DNA of 64,000 nt from Paenibacillus stellifer (GCF_000758685.1 NZ_CP009286.1:402501-466500); one strand, 5' to 3'; shown: positions 52,251-62,072, numbered from the stretch's first letter. The notes: a model not told the origin generated them from the letters alone. Translations and numbers: made by a program.

Positions 52251-53786
52251 CTATTCTCTGCCGGGTGCCGGGCGGGCAGCTCCACGGTGGACGAGAAGGC
52301 GGTCTTTAGGCATCAGAACTACCGTCACCAGCGCCAGCACCGCAGGGGCGAGCGCCCACATAAAGGTATGGGCGATGGAAGACGAGAGCGCGGCCGATAT
52401 TTTCTCCAGCACCGGAGCCGGAATCTTCGCCCGGGCTTCCGGTGTCAGCGCGGAGCGCGAGTCGCCGAAGGAAGCCGCTTGGGCGCTTCCCCCGAATGCA
52501 TCAGACAGCGAGTTCGAGAATAAATTGCGCTGAATGATGCCGAAGATGGTGATGCCGAGCGTCATGCCGAGCGAACGCAGGAAGGTGCTGGTCGAGGTCG
52601 CGGAGCCGCGCTGGCGCATGTCGAAATGATGCACGGAGGACATATTCAGGACAGAGAATGAGAAGCCGACGCCAAATCCGGTGACGGCCATGAAGACGTT
52701 GACCAGCAGCCGCGCCGTATCCGGCGTTAGCGTGGTCAGCATGGCAACGCCCGCCACGAAGAAGACGGCCGACAACAGCATGATGTTGCGGAAGCTAGTG
52801 CGCGACGTAAGCTGGCCGCCGAGCTGGGCGCCCACCACGGAGCCGATCATCATCGGCATCAGGATAAGGCCCGAATTCGTTGCGGAGCCCCCGAACACGC
52901 CCTGCACGAAGATCGGCAAATACACGGTCGCCACGATAAAGGCCGAGCCGTAGAAGAATGCGGCCAGAGCGCTTGTCGCGAACAGCCGGTTCTTGAACAT
53001 GGAGAAGGTGATTACCGGCTCCGCTGCGCGGCGCTCGATCAGCAGGAAGGCGATCAGCAGAACGGCGAAGCCTGCGAACAGGCCGAGAATTTCAGGAGAA
53101 TTCCAGGCATACAGCTTGCCGCCGATTGTCTGGCCGCCGAGCTCCAGGCCGAACATGAGGCAGACGATCGAGCCCACCAGCGTGAAGGCGCCGCCCCAGT
53201 CGATGCGCTGCTTGGAATGAATGACAGACTCTTTATACGACATGGCGATCAGGATGAAGGAGATGACGCCAAGCGGCAGATTAATGTAGAACACCCACTG
53301 CCAGCCGATATAATCGGTGATATAGGCGCCGAGCAGCGGACCGAGCACGCTCGAAATGCCGAAGACCGCGCCGAACAAGCCGGTCATCTTGCCGCGTTTC
53401 TCCGGCGGGAAAATGTCAAAGATAATAGTGAACGAGATCGGCATCAGCGCGCCGCCGCCGACCCCTTGAATGGCGCGGTAAATGCTGAGCTGTGTAATGC
53501 TGCCTGCGGTTCCGCACAGGGCCGAGCCGATCAGGAACAGCACCAGTCCCAGCATGAAGAAGCGCTTGCGGCCGTACATATCCGAGAGCTTGCCGAAAAT
53601 CGGCGTGCCCGCCATGACCATAACCATGTAGGCGGAGGTGACCCAGACGATTTTGTCCAGACCTCCGAGGTCGGCGACAATCGTACCCATTGCAGCGGCG
53701 ACGATTGTGTTGTCCATCGCGGACATCAGAATCCCGAGAAGCAGGCCGACCACGACGAGCTTCATGTTGCTTTCCTTCGAATGCAT
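52251..53786 (-). CDS. DHA2-family MFS multidrug efflux transporter
   Basis: A 511-residue proton-driven exporter of the EmrB/QacA type with about 14 hydrophobic segments. Visible motifs include MSAMDNTIVAAAMGTIVADLG (motif D1), GKLSDMYGRKRFFMLG (motif A), YRAIQGVGGGALMPISF (motif B) and GPLLGAYITDYIGWQWVFYINLPLG (motif C). Followed directly by padR, a typical drug-responsive pair. A strong promoter with an operator palindrome lies upstream. Confidence 0.9.
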   Translation of the reverse strand: MHSKESNMKLVVVGLLLGILMSAMDNTIVAAAMGTIVADLGGLDKIVWVTSAYMVMVMAGTPIFGKLSDMYGRKRFFMLGLVLFLIGSALCGTAGSITQLSIYRAIQGVGGGALMPISFTIIFDIFPPEKRGKMTGLFGAVFGISSVLGPLLGAYITDYIGWQWVFYINLPLGVISFILIAMSYKESVIHSKQRIDWGGAFTLVGSIVCLMFGLELGGQTIGGKLYAWNSPEILGLFAGFAVLLIAFLLIERRAAEPVITFSMFKNRLFATSALAAFFYGSAFIVATVYLPIFVQGVFGGSATNSGLILMPMMIGSVVGAQLGGQLTSRTSFRNIMLLSAVFFVAGVAMLTTLTPDTARLLVNVFMAVTGFGVGFSFSVLNMSSVHHFDMRQRGSATSTSTFLRSLGMTLGITIFGIIQRNLFSNSLSDAFGGSAQAASFGDSRSALTPEARAKIPAPVLEKISAALSSSIAHTFMWALAPAVLALVTVVLMPKDRLLVHRGAARPAPGRE

Positions 53787-53824
53787 GTTTGGTAAACTCC
53801 TTTTTTTGGTGAATTGTGAACCTA

Positions 53825-53853
53825 ATTATATTCAAATTTGAATAGGGAAGCAA
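53825..53853 (-). promoter_or_regulatory. Sigma-A promoter of the MFS-PadR operon
   Basis: Read on the minus strand: TTGCTT (53848-53853), 17-base spacer, TATAAT (53825-53830). Confidence 0.8.
53829..53844 (-). promoter_or_regulatory. PadR operator candidate within the promoter spacer
   Basis: TATTCAAATTTGAATA, a perfect 16-bp palindrome, lies exactly between the -35 and -10 boxes, overlapping the end of the -10. Binding there would block RNA polymerase. Confidence 0.75.
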
Positions 53854-53901
53854 CCTCTTTTTCATGAAATTTTTCATAGTAAGAGCATATGTGTACACAC
53901 C

Positions 53902-53925
53902 AAAAAACCCGCCGAACCCGGCGGG
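53902..53925 (-). terminator. Terminator of the GGDEF/HD-GYP gene
   Basis: On the minus strand CCCGCCG, GGTT loop, CGGCGGG, then six Ts. Confidence 0.88.
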
Positions 53926-54003
53926 GCTATGAAAGCCGCAGATAGATGAAACGCTAAAGAGGGATGTGCTGGAACCGGAATGCGGTGTGCTAAGATGGCT
54001 TGG

Positions 54004-55842
54004 CTAAATGGCGGCCTCCGCGAGACGGAGCTGCCGGCTCTCGATATAGCGGATAAAGAGCTCGGTAAGCTCCGGATCGAACTGCGTTCCCGCACAGGCC
54101 CGCAGCTCCACGATCGCTTCCTCCACAGATTTGGTCGGCTGGTAGGGCCGCTCGGTCGTCATGGCGTCGAAGGAATCGATGACCGTCAGCATCCGGCACA
54201 ATCTTGGAATCTGCTCGCCCTTGAAGCCGTGCGGATAGCCCTTGCCGTCATATCTTTCGTGATGAAGCTCGATGTAGGGCGCCAGTTCTTTATATTTAAC
54301 GTTGGTCGAGGCCATTTCCTTGCCCCAGGTAACATGCCATTTGACCATTTCCCATTCCTCGGCGGACAGCTTCTCCTTCTTGTTCAGAATGCCCCAAGGG
54401 ATTTCCAGCTTGCCGATATCGTGGATCAGCGCGCCAAGCGTGAATTGGCGTTTCGTGGAATTATCCAGCTCCAGCAGCTCGCTCATGTCCATTGCATAGC
54501 GGAATACCCGTTTGGAATGCTTGAACGTCTCCAGATCCTTGTACATGAACAGGCGCAGCTGCTGCTCGATGTCCCGGACATCCTGGCTGAAGTCGATTTC
54601 CCGCTCAAGCGTCGACTGGCGGCCGTAAATATGGACCATGTTCTTGCCCTGCTTCTTGGCATAGTAGAGAGCCTGGTCGGCCTCCTCCACCAGCTGCGAT
54701 TTATCGTGGATGTCAAGGCGGAAGCCCGCAATGCCTGCTGAGAAGGAGAGACAGCCTTGCGGAAAAATCTCGGCTCCTTCAAAGGGAGAATTATTGAGCG
54801 TCCTGCGCAGACGTTCGAGGAAGCTGTAGGCCTCCGCCGTATCGAGTCCGGGCATCAGCAGCGTGAATTCCTCCCCGCCGTACCGGGAGACGAGCATATC
54901 TTCACCGCCGCATTCCCGGGTCAGGAGATCCGCCAGGAACACGATCAGGCCGTCGCCTTTTAAATGGCCGAAATGATCGTTGTATTTCTTGAAATCGTCG
55001 ATGTCGATCATGGCGAGCGAGAGGGAAGCGCCGGAGTTGCAGGCTTTACGGATCTCCTCTTCAAGGGCCAGCTCGAAATAGCTGTGATTGAATAGTCCGG
55101 TGCGCGGATCACGGTTCGCCCGCTCTTCGATATCCCGGTACATCGCGAACATCCGCTTGAACGAATAGGACATCATAATGCTGATGCAGAGGAAAAGGCC
55201 GAGGCCGAATAATTGATTGTGGTACAGCAGGATGGTCAGCACCAGCGCAAGCACCAGCGTACAGAGATAGGCGAGAACCGTGTCCTTCAGCATGCCTTTC
55301 AGCGTGTCGTACAGATTCTCGTTAAAGGTCAAATAATAATAGAAAGCAATCAACAGTGTGTTCAGCGCAAAATACATCGCCATGGCTGCGGCATAGGCGG
55401 GCAGGTGGCCCTCCAACAGCGGTCCCTGTTCGCCCCCCAGCGCTCTGTAAATATAGGCGGCGGAAGTGATCATAATCGAATAGACCGCGAAATTGTTCAC
55501 ATGTCTCCACCACGCCAATCCCCGATCGATGAAGAAGATGGCGATTGCAGAAATCAGCAGGACGGTGAGGCTGAAGGAGGCCCCGAATACGAACAGGCAG
55601 GCGAGATACACGGAGGAGTCCAGGGATAAGCCGTTTCCCTGCGGGGGAAGCTGGAAGGTGAACACAATCAGGGATACGGCTGCGCCTGACAGGGCAAGCG
55701 CCCATATCCAGGCCGGGAAGCTGTAAGCCACGAACACGCCCTGATTGTACACGGCAAAAAGGGACACACCCGTTATGCACAGCAGCAGCCTGTACAGATA
55801 GCTCAAATTCAATTTGGAGACGGGTGCTTGTCCTTTATCCAT
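54004..55842 (-). CDS. Membrane GGDEF and HD-GYP domain protein
   Basis: A 612-residue protein. About six hydrophobic N-terminal segments (about 10-215), a GGDEF domain with RYGGEEFTLLM (about 324), and an HD-GYP phosphodiesterase domain with HSKRVFRYA, HDIGK (about 474) and HHERYDGKGYPHG (about 537). Both a synthase-type motif (GGEEF) and a phosphodiesterase domain are intact, so it may switch between making and degrading c-di-GMP. Start: ATG 55842, eight bases after AGGGAGGAGA. Terminator follows. Confidence 0.9.
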   Translation of the reverse strand: MDKGQAPVSKLNLSYLYRLLLCITGVSLFAVYNQGVFVAYSFPAWIWALALSGAAVSLIVFTFQLPPQGNGLSLDSSVYLACLFVFGASFSLTVLLISAIAIFFIDRGLAWWRHVNNFAVYSIMITSAAYIYRALGGEQGPLLEGHLPAYAAAMAMYFALNTLLIAFYYYLTFNENLYDTLKGMLKDTVLAYLCTLVLALVLTILLYHNQLFGLGLFLCISIMMSYSFKRMFAMYRDIEERANRDPRTGLFNHSYFELALEEEIRKACNSGASLSLAMIDIDDFKKYNDHFGHLKGDGLIVFLADLLTRECGGEDMLVSRYGGEEFTLLMPGLDTAEAYSFLERLRRTLNNSPFEGAEIFPQGCLSFSAGIAGFRLDIHDKSQLVEEADQALYYAKKQGKNMVHIYGRQSTLEREIDFSQDVRDIEQQLRLFMYKDLETFKHSKRVFRYAMDMSELLELDNSTKRQFTLGALIHDIGKLEIPWGILNKKEKLSAEEWEMVKWHVTWGKEMASTNVKYKELAPYIELHHERYDGKGYPHGFKGEQIPRLCRMLTVIDSFDAMTTERPYQPTKSVEEAIVELRACAGTQFDPELTELFIRYIESRQLRLAEAAI

Positions 55843-55984
55843 GAACGTCTCTCCTCCCTGCGGACTCATACTAAGTGTTCATTTATTTTAAGGGATTTGG
55901 GATTATTTTCATAGAGTCAACCGCACAAATGAGAGCCCAAAGACCCTTTGGACGGACTTTGTTTTTTATTTTGCCATTCAGCAT

Positions 55985-56013
55985 TTACATACCCCATGGG
56001 GGTATGCTATATT
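55985..56013 (+). promoter_or_regulatory. Promoter of csoR-copZ
   Basis: TTTACA (55985-55990), 17-base spacer, TATATT (56008-56013). The CsoR operator fills the spacer. Confidence 0.7.
55988..56006 (+). promoter_or_regulatory. CsoR operator (csoR promoter)
   Basis: CATACCCCATGGGGGTATG, a perfect palindrome with the TACCCC...GGGGTA core of CsoR sites, placed between the -35 and -10 boxes. Confidence 0.85.
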
Positions 56014-56033
56014 GGAGTCAAGGAGGCTGAATC

Positions 56034-56387
56034 ATGGCGACACATCATAAGCGCGAAGACGATTCGGAGACGTCAGTCTGTGCAGGCGACTGCCATCCTT
56101 CCGGCGAACGCAAGAGTCATCACGCGCCGGAATTCAAGAGCGGGCTTACTGCCCGGCTCAACCGCATCGAAGGCCAGATCCGCGGCATCAAAGGCATGAT
56201 CGAACGCGACACGTACTGCGACGATGTCCTTACCCAGCTGGCGGCGGTGCAGTCCGCGCTCGGAAGCGTTGGCAAGCTGCTGCTTGAAGGTCATATGAAG
56301 AGCTGCATCGTAGAACGAATCGAAGCCGGAGAACATGAGGTTATTGACGAACTGCTGATTACCGTCGGCAGATTAATGAAATCATAA
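56034..56387 (+). CDS. csoR: Copper-sensing repressor CsoR
   Basis: A 117-residue CsoR/FrmR-family helical repressor. The Cu(I) ligands Cys 62 (TYCDD), His 87 and Cys 91 (EGHMKSC) are present, and RLNRIEGQIRGIKGMIERD is the family core. An N-terminal tail of about 30 residues is His/Cys-rich. Cu(I) binding should release it from the two TACCCC/GGGGTA operators. First gene of the copper efflux set, 14 bases before copZ. Confidence 0.93.
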   Translation: MATHHKREDDSETSVCAGDCHPSGERKSHHAPEFKSGLTARLNRIEGQIRGIKGMIERDTYCDDVLTQLAAVQSALGSVGKLLLEGHMKSCIVERIEAGEHEVIDELLITVGRLMKS

Positions 56388-56401
56388 AGGAGAGGATCAG
56401 A

Positions 56402-56605
56402 ATGACGAATGTTGTGTTGAATGTAGAAGGAATGTCCTGCGGACATTGTGTAAGCGCAGTGGAGAAAGCAGTCGGAAATCTGGGCGCTTCGGCCAAGGTC
56501 GATCTGGCGGCCAAGACGGTGGCAGTGGATTTTGATGAATCCAAGCTCAGCGTATCGGCAATCAAGGATGCGATCGAAGACCAGGGCTACGACGTCGTAC
56601 AGTAA
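56402..56605 (+). CDS. copZ: Copper chaperone CopZ
   Basis: A 67-residue single HMA domain with the Cu(I)-binding GMSCGHC loop. Delivers Cu(I) to CopA or CsoR. Fourteen bases after csoR, in the same transcript, followed by a terminator-like hairpin before copA. Confidence 0.93.
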   Translation: MTNVVLNVEGMSCGHCVSAVEKAVGNLGASAKVDLAAKTVAVDFDESKLSVSAIKDAIEDQGYDVVQ

Positions 56606-56623
56606 TTTTCGGGATTTTCGCAT

Positions 56624-56672
56624 GAGGGGCCTTGGAGCGGGAAGCAAGTGACGCTGCGGGCCTTCTCTTTTT
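56624..56672 (+). terminator. Terminator between copZ and copA
   Basis: GAGGGGCC and GGCCTTCTC pair with two wobbles and are followed by five Ts. copA therefore probably starts from its own promoter. Confidence 0.6.
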
Positions 56673-56682
56673 AAAGTCAGCA

Positions 56683-56697
56683 TACCCCTAGGGGGTA
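56683..56697 (+). promoter_or_regulatory. CsoR operator (copA promoter)
   Basis: TACCCCTAGGGGGTA, the same core as the csoR operator, 20 bases before the copA start. Confidence 0.82.
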
Positions 56698-56717
56698 CAT
56701 GAAAGAGAGTGATTCAC

Positions 56718-59171
56718 ATGGAAAAAGCAGTGGCGGCGCCCGAAGAGCAGGCTACCCTGCAGATTACCGGCATGACCTGTTCTGCGTGCGCGGCGCGCAT
56801 TGAGAAAGGGTTGTCCCGAATGGAGGGGGTATCGCGGGCCAATGTGAACCTCGCGCTGGAGCAGGCAGCGGTTGGCTTTGACCCCAGCGTTGTCGATGTG
56901 CCGAAGCTTGAGGAGAAGATCCGGTCGCTCGGCTACGATACGGTCAAGGAGACCGCCAATTTCGATATTTCCGGCATGACCTGTGCCGCCTGTTCGGCCC
57001 GGATCGAGAAGGTGCTCGGCCGTATGCCCGGGATTGCCGAAGTGAATGTAAATCTGGCGCTGGAGACGGCGCATGTGGAATATACCCCAAGTATGGTGAC
57101 GCCCCAGGACATCATCGCCAAGGTCGACTCGATCGGCTACAAGGCTTCGCTTAAGAAGGACAGCGAGGAGACATCCGGCCGCAAGGGCGAGGAAATCCGG
57201 CGCAAACGGAATAAGTGGATCGTGTCTGCGGTGCTGTCTTTGCCGCTGCTGTGGGCGATGGTCGGCCACTTCTCCTTCACCTCCTGGATTCCCGTGCCGG
57301 AGCTGTTTATGAATCCGTGGTTCCAACTGGCACTGTCCACGCCTGTCCAGTTCATCATCGGCTGGCAGTTCTACGTGGGTGCTTATAAAGCGCTCCGCAA
57401 CGGCAGTGCGAATATGGATGTGCTGGTGGCGCTGGGGACATCGGCCGCTTATTTCTACAGCCTGTATTTGACGCTGGACTCCTTAAGCATGAGTGGAATG
57501 AATCATGCGGTGGAGATGTATTATGAGACGGGAGCGATCCTCATAACGCTCATTCTGGTCGGCAAATGGTTCGAGGCCTTGGCGAAGGGCCGCTCCTCCG
57601 ATGCGATCCGCAGCCTGATGGGGCTGCAGGCCAAGAGCGCGGTCGTCATCCGGGATGGTGCTGAAATTAGCATTCCGGTTGAAAATGTCGTCATCGGAGA
57701 TATCGTGCTCGTCAAGCCCGGCACAAAAATTCCGGTGGACGGCCAGGTTGTAGAAGGGATATCGTCCGTCGATGAGTCGATGCTCACGGGCGAGAGCATC
57801 CCGGTAGACAAGGGTCCCGGGGACACCGTTATCGGAGCGACCGTCAACAAGAACGGCGCACTGAAGATCGAAGCCCGCAAGGTAGGCAGAGACACCGCCC
57901 TTGCCCAGATTATTCGCGTGGTTGAGGAAGCCCAGGGCTCCAAGGCGCCGATCCAGCGGGTGGCGGACGTCATTTCGGGCATTTTCGTTCCGATTGTCGT
58001 CGGAATTGCGGCGCTGACCTTTATCGTCTGGTACCTCTGGGGGGCGCCGGGGCAGTTCGCGGAAGCGCTGGAGAAAGCGATCGCCGTGCTTGTCATCGCC
58101 TGCCCTTGCGCACTGGGGCTTGCTACGCCGACCTCCATCATGGCCGGCTCCGGCCGCGCTGCCGAGCTGGGCATTCTGTTCAAGGGAGGCGAGCATCTGG
58201 AAGCTGCGCAGGGCATCGAGCTCGTCGTTCTGGACAAGACGGGCACCGTGACCGCCGGCAAGCCGGTGCTGACGGATGTGCTCGTGTCTCCGGACTTTAA
58301 AGGTCCTGAAGCCCTGTCTGCGGAGGATGGCCTGCTGTCGCTGGCAGCCTCTGCCGAGAAGCTGTCGGAGCATCCGCTGGCCGAAGCGGTGGCCGCAGGC
58401 GCGGCGGAGAAGGGATTGATCCTTGCCGAAGCGGCAGACTTCGTCAATATTCCGGGCCGCGGCATCAAGGCTGCCGTGCAGGGCAGAGACATCTCTGTCG
58501 GCACGCGCCGGCTGATGGAAGAGAGCGGCGCGGAGACTGCCGCATGGCAGGGTGAGATGCAGCGTCTGGAGCAGGAGGGCAAGACCGCTATGCTGGTGGC
58601 AGTGGACGGCAAGGTTCAAGGCATCGTCGCCGTTGCCGACACGATCAAGCCGACCTCGCGGGAGGCGGTCGCCGCGCTGCGGCGGATGAACATCGATGTC
58701 GTCATGATTACCGGCGACAACGAGCGTACGGCCCGGGCGATTGCGGCGGAAGCCGGCATCGACCGGGTCATGGCCGAAGTGCTGCCTGAAGGCAAGGCGG
58801 AGGCGGTCCGCAAGCTGCAGGAGGGAGGCCGCAAAGTCGCGATGGTCGGCGACGGAATCAATGATGCCCCGGCGCTGGCTACCGCCGATATCGGGATGGC
58901 TGTCGGCACGGGAACGGACGTGGCGATGGAGGCCGCGGACATTACCCTGATGCGCGGCGATCTGAAGGCGATCGCGGACGCCATCGAAATGAGTCGGCGA
59001 ACCATGGGCAATATCAAGCAAAATCTGTTCTGGGCGCTGGGCTATAATACGATCGGCATTCCGGTGGCCGCTCTTGGCTTTCTGGCACCCTGGCTGGCTG
59101 GTGCAGCGATGGCGTTCAGCTCGGTTTCGGTCGTGCTGAACGCGCTGCGGCTGCAGCGGGTCAAGCTGTAA
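56718..59171 (+). CDS. copA: Copper-exporting P1B-type ATPase
   Basis: An 817-residue Cu(I) pump. Two N-terminal HMA domains ([13 protein letters not shown] and [13 protein letters not shown]), eight predicted helices, the CPC metal site [15 protein letters not shown] (about 462), phosphorylation motif DKTGTVT (about 505), HP motif SEHPLAEAV, and hinge [10 protein letters not shown]. Start: ATG 56718; a GTG at 56709 is closer to the ribosome site but less likely. Has its own CsoR operator. Terminator downstream. Confidence 0.95.
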   Translation: MEKAVAAPEEQATLQITGMTCSACAARIEKGLSRMEGVSRANVNLALEQAAVGFDPSVVDVPKLEEKIRSLGYDTVKETANFDISGMTCAACSARIEKVLGRMPGIAEVNVNLALETAHVEYTPSMVTPQDIIAKVDSIGYKASLKKDSEETSGRKGEEIRRKRNKWIVSAVLSLPLLWAMVGHFSFTSWIPVPELFMNPWFQLALSTPVQFIIGWQFYVGAYKALRNGSANMDVLVALGTSAAYFYSLYLTLDSLSMSGMNHAVEMYYETGAILITLILVGKWFEALAKGRSSDAIRSLMGLQAKSAVVIRDGAEISIPVENVVIGDIVLVKPGTKIPVDGQVVEGISSVDESMLTGESIPVDKGPGDTVIGATVNKNGALKIEARKVGRDTALAQIIRVVEEAQGSKAPIQRVADVISGIFVPIVVGIAALTFIVWYLWGAPGQFAEALEKAIAVLVIACPCALGLATPTSIMAGSGRAAELGILFKGGEHLEAAQGIELVVLDKTGTVTAGKPVLTDVLVSPDFKGPEALSAEDGLLSLAASAEKLSEHPLAEAVAAGAAEKGLILAEAADFVNIPGRGIKAAVQGRDISVGTRRLMEESGAETAAWQGEMQRLEQEGKTAMLVAVDGKVQGIVAVADTIKPTSREAVAALRRMNIDVVMITGDNERTARAIAAEAGIDRVMAEVLPEGKAEAVRKLQEGGRKVAMVGDGINDAPALATADIGMAVGTGTDVAMEAADITLMRGDLKAIADAIEMSRRTMGNIKQNLFWALGYNTIGIPVAALGFLAPWLAGAAMAFSSVSVVLNALRLQRVKL

Positions 59172-59179
59172 CGGGCATG

Positions 59180-59227
59180 CCGCCCGCTTCCAATAGAGAT
59201 GGAGGCGGGCGGTTTGCTGTCTTTTTA
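59180..59227 (+). terminator. Terminator of copA
   Basis: CCGCCCGCTTCC and GGAGGCGGGCGG around AATAGAGAT, then a T-rich tail. Confidence 0.78.
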
Positions 59228-59357
59228 TCATGGCTGGAACCCAAGGAGGGAAGACGATAGCTGTCTTATACCAGGCCGCTGGCTTGCGCTCATCCTTCAT
59301 TGTCCAGCCTCTCAACGGCCCAAGTTGGCAAAAGGACTCAAATGGTGTTAATACTTA

Positions 59358-59395
59358 TACTAGAAAGAGGTACTAGAAAAGAGGTACTAGAAAGA
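59358..59395. repeat. Short tandem repeat before nfsA
   Basis: Three copies of TACTAGAAA(A)GAGG run from 59358, the last truncated. They lie in the leader just downstream of a possible promoter (TTGGCA about 18 bases before TAATAC). Confidence 0.7.
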
Positions 59396-59447
59396 CAGGT
59401 CCTCCCCAATTCGGGCGGGCGAAGATGAATAGGAGATGAAGAAGACG

Positions 59448-60200
59448 ATGAGTATATCCAATGAAACGCTCGAGCTGATGCGAAATCACAGCTCCATCCG
59501 CAAGTTCCGCGAAGATCCGGTCAGCGAAGATCAGCTTACCGCCATTATCGGGGCGGCGCAGATGGCCTCGACGTCCAGTAATGTGCAAGCATACAGCGTG
59601 ATCGCGGTCACCGACGCGGCGCTGAAGTCCGAGCTTGCGGCTCTGGCGGGCAATCAGGCGTATGTGGCCGAATGCCCCGTCTTCCTGGTCTGGTGCGCCG
59701 ATCTGTACCGGCTGCGGGAGGTGGCCCGTCCGCACCTGAACAGCGCGGTGACGTATGAGGGCTCAACGGAGAATTTCATCATAGGCACCATCGATGCGGC
59801 ACTGGCTGCCCAGAACGCTGCCGTGGCTGCCGAATCGCTGGGGCTTGGCATCGTCTACATCGGCGGCCTTCGCAATCAAATCGCCGCTGTCGCCGAGCGG
59901 CTTGGCCTGCCGGAGCTGGTCTATCCGCTGTTCGGCATGTGCCTCGGCTATCCCGACCAGTCGCCGGGCATCCGTCCGCGCCTGCCGCAGCAGGCTGTGC
60001 TGCACCGCAACCGGTATGACGCAGAAGAGACGGTCCGTCAAGTTGACGAATACGACCGGATTATGTCGGATTATCTGAGCAAACGGACCGGAGGGGCGAA
60101 CGAAACGCCATGGTCGGCCATCATGGCCAAGTGGATTGCCGAGCCTAACCGGTTGGATCTGGGCGACTTCCTGCGAAGCAAAGGCTTCCTCCGCCGATAA
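59448..60200 (+). CDS. nfsA: NfsA-type oxygen-insensitive nitroreductase
   Basis: A 250-residue FMN- and NADPH-dependent nitroreductase. Motifs: N-terminal HSSIRKFREDPVSEDQL, QMASTSSNVQAYSVIAV (FMN contact), ESLGLGIVYIGGLRN and FGMCLGYPDQSPGIRPRLP. Reduces nitroaromatics, quinones or similar compounds. Start: ATG 59448; the ATG at 59436 directly adjoins the AGGAG site. The leader contains a short triple repeat. Confidence 0.9.
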   Translation: MSISNETLELMRNHSSIRKFREDPVSEDQLTAIIGAAQMASTSSNVQAYSVIAVTDAALKSELAALAGNQAYVAECPVFLVWCADLYRLREVARPHLNSAVTYEGSTENFIIGTIDAALAAQNAAVAAESLGLGIVYIGGLRNQIAAVAERLGLPELVYPLFGMCLGYPDQSPGIRPRLPQQAVLHRNRYDAEETVRQVDEYDRIMSDYLSKRTGGANETPWSAIMAKWIAEPNRLDLGDFLRSKGFLRR

Positions 60201-60323
60201 ACGGAACGGGTTTCCCGGTGGAGAGGGCGCAGGCGCGCCGGCCGCCCGGATAGCGCCCGGGCGGCCAGTTGTTCCAGGGACAGACACGCTCAATCTGCTC
60301 AACATGTCATATCTGTCAACAGT

Positions 60324-60360
60324 AAAAAGGCCGGACATCGCCATGATGTCCGGCCTATTG
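60324..60360. terminator. Bidirectional terminator between nfsA and thi transport operon
   Basis: GGCCGGACATC and GATGTCCGGCC, GCCAT loop, with A/T tracts on both sides. Confidence 0.85.
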
Positions 60361-60437
60361 CTTGCGTTGATGCGGAATAGCTCTTACATCGGCAGTAATT
60401 CAATTCCCAGGCCTGACGGTCGCAGACAGTCCTCGGC

Positions 60438-61274
60438 TCACCGGCGAGCTGCCGCCGCTGACTTCGCCTGCTCCTCGCGCATCCATTCCGACATCTGGCG
60501 CTTCAGCCGCAGGAATTCGGGATGCTCCGTTATCTCGTCGCGGCGCGGCCGGGGGAAGGGCACCTCGACCGTATGCAGGATCGTGCCCGGCCTGCCGGAG
60601 AAGACATAGATCCGGCTGGAGAGCAGCAGCGCCTCCTCGATGCTGTGCGTGATGAACAGCACGGAGCGGCGGTTCTCCTCCCACAGCTCCAGCAGCCACC
60701 GCTGCATGTCGCTGCGGGTCAGGGCGTCGAGCGCGCTGAACGGCTCATCCAGGAGCATAAGCTCCTGGGGCGCCAGCAGCGCGCGGAGAAAGGCGGCGCG
60801 CTGCTGCATGCCGCCCGACAGCGTGTGCGGATACGCGGTTTCGAATCCGCCGAGACCCGCCTTCGCGAGCCAGCGCCGCGCTTCCTCGCGGGCTGCGCCT
60901 CTCGCCGCGCCTTTCAGCTCGCGGGCGAGAATGACGTTGTCCTCGACGCTGCGCCACGGCAGCAGCGCCGGCTGCTGCGGCATATAGCTGATGCCGCCTC
61001 TCTCGCCAGTGACGGGCTTGCCGCTCATCGAGATTGAGCCGGAATCCGGCCGGATCAATCCTCCGATAATCTGGAGCAGCGTGCTTTTGCCACAGCCGGA
61101 AGGCCCGACGATCGACACGAACTCCTGGCGGCTGACGGTCAGGGAGACGTTGTCCAGGACCTGTAGGCTCTGTCCTTTCTGGCGGAACGATTTGGAGACG
61201 CCGGATACGTTCAGAGCGGGCGATTGAGAGGCCGGCTCAGGGACGCCGGAGCCGGGTATATTCATAGGCTTCAT
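60438..61274 (-). CDS. ABC transporter ATP-binding protein, ThiZ-like
   Basis: A 278-residue ATPase of the nitrate/sulfonate/thiamine-precursor class. Walker A GPSGCGKST, signature LSGGMQQRAAFLRALL, Walker B LMLLDEPFSALDA and the His-loop VLFITHSIEEAL are intact. Last gene in a TPP-riboswitch operon, so it most likely powers uptake of a thiamine precursor such as HMP. Confidence 0.88.
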   Translation of the reverse strand: MKPMNIPGSGVPEPASQSPALNVSGVSKSFRQKGQSLQVLDNVSLTVSRQEFVSIVGPSGCGKSTLLQIIGGLIRPDSGSISMSGKPVTGERGGISYMPQQPALLPWRSVEDNVILARELKGAARGAAREEARRWLAKAGLGGFETAYPHTLSGGMQQRAAFLRALLAPQELMLLDEPFSALDALTRSDMQRWLLELWEENRRSVLFITHSIEEALLLSSRIYVFSGRPGTILHTVEVPFPRPRRDEITEHPEFLRLKRQMSEWMREEQAKSAAAARR

Positions 61275-61310
61275 AAGGCCGCTCCTTTCAAGGCTCCCAG
61301 GATCTGACGT

Positions 61311-62072
61311 CTATTCATGCTTGCGGGGCTTCCAGCGGATCAGCCACTTCTCCAGCAAGGCGACGGCGGCGAACAGCAGAAGACTGAGCAGAACAATCAG
61401 AATAATGGCGAGAAACATGCGGTCCGTGCGGTAGGCCGCTTTCTGCAACTGCATGTAATAGCCCAGTCCTTCGCCGGAGCCGACCAGCTCGGCGACGACC
61501 GCGCCGGTCACGGCATAGGCTGCGGAAATTTTGATGCCCGAGAATAGCGAGGGCAGCGAGTGCGGCAGCTCGAGCTTGGTGAATATTTGCCACCGCGAGG
61601 CGCCGGCCATCTTCATGTAGTTCAGCATGACCCGGTCGGTCTGGGCCAGTCCGCCCAGGCCGGCAACGGCGACGGGAAAGAAGCAGACCAGCGTGATAAG
61701 AATCACCTTCGGCAGCAGACCGAAGCCGAACCAGATGACGAGCAGCGGACCGAGCGCGACGATGGGCACATTCTGGCTCAGAATGAGCAGCGGGTAGAAC
61801 GCCCGCGACAGACCGGGCAGCAGATAGAGTATCATGGCAGCAAGGATACCGGTCAGCACGCCGATCGGGAAGCCGATGAGAGTCAGCCGCAGCGTCGCCA
61901 GCATATGGCCCCTGAGCGAAGCGGAGCCTGCCGACGCCTCTTTCCAGAGATCGGAGGGGGCGGGCAGGACCCATTTTTCAATATGAAACCAGGAGACCGA
62001 CAGCTGCCACAGTGCGAGGAACAGAATGACCGTCAGCAGCGGCGGCCAGATTTTATTCCAAAGGGAATTCAC
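61311..62072 (-). CDS. ABC transporter permease, ThiX-like
   Basis: A 253-residue permease of the NitT/TauT type with about six helices. The EAA-like loop TDRVMLNYMKMAGASRWQIFTKLELPHSLPSLFSGIKISA is present. It overlaps the preceding thiamine-binding gene by four bases and precedes the ATPase gene by 36 bases. Confidence 0.88.
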   Translation of the reverse strand: MNSLWNKIWPPLLTVILFLALWQLSVSWFHIEKWVLPAPSDLWKEASAGSASLRGHMLATLRLTLIGFPIGVLTGILAAMILYLLPGLSRAFYPLLILSQNVPIVALGPLLVIWFGFGLLPKVILITLVCFFPVAVAGLGGLAQTDRVMLNYMKMAGASRWQIFTKLELPHSLPSLFSGIKISAAYAVTGAVVAELVGSGEGLGYYMQLQKAAYRTDRMFLAIILIVLLSLLLFAAVALLEKWLIRWKPRKHE

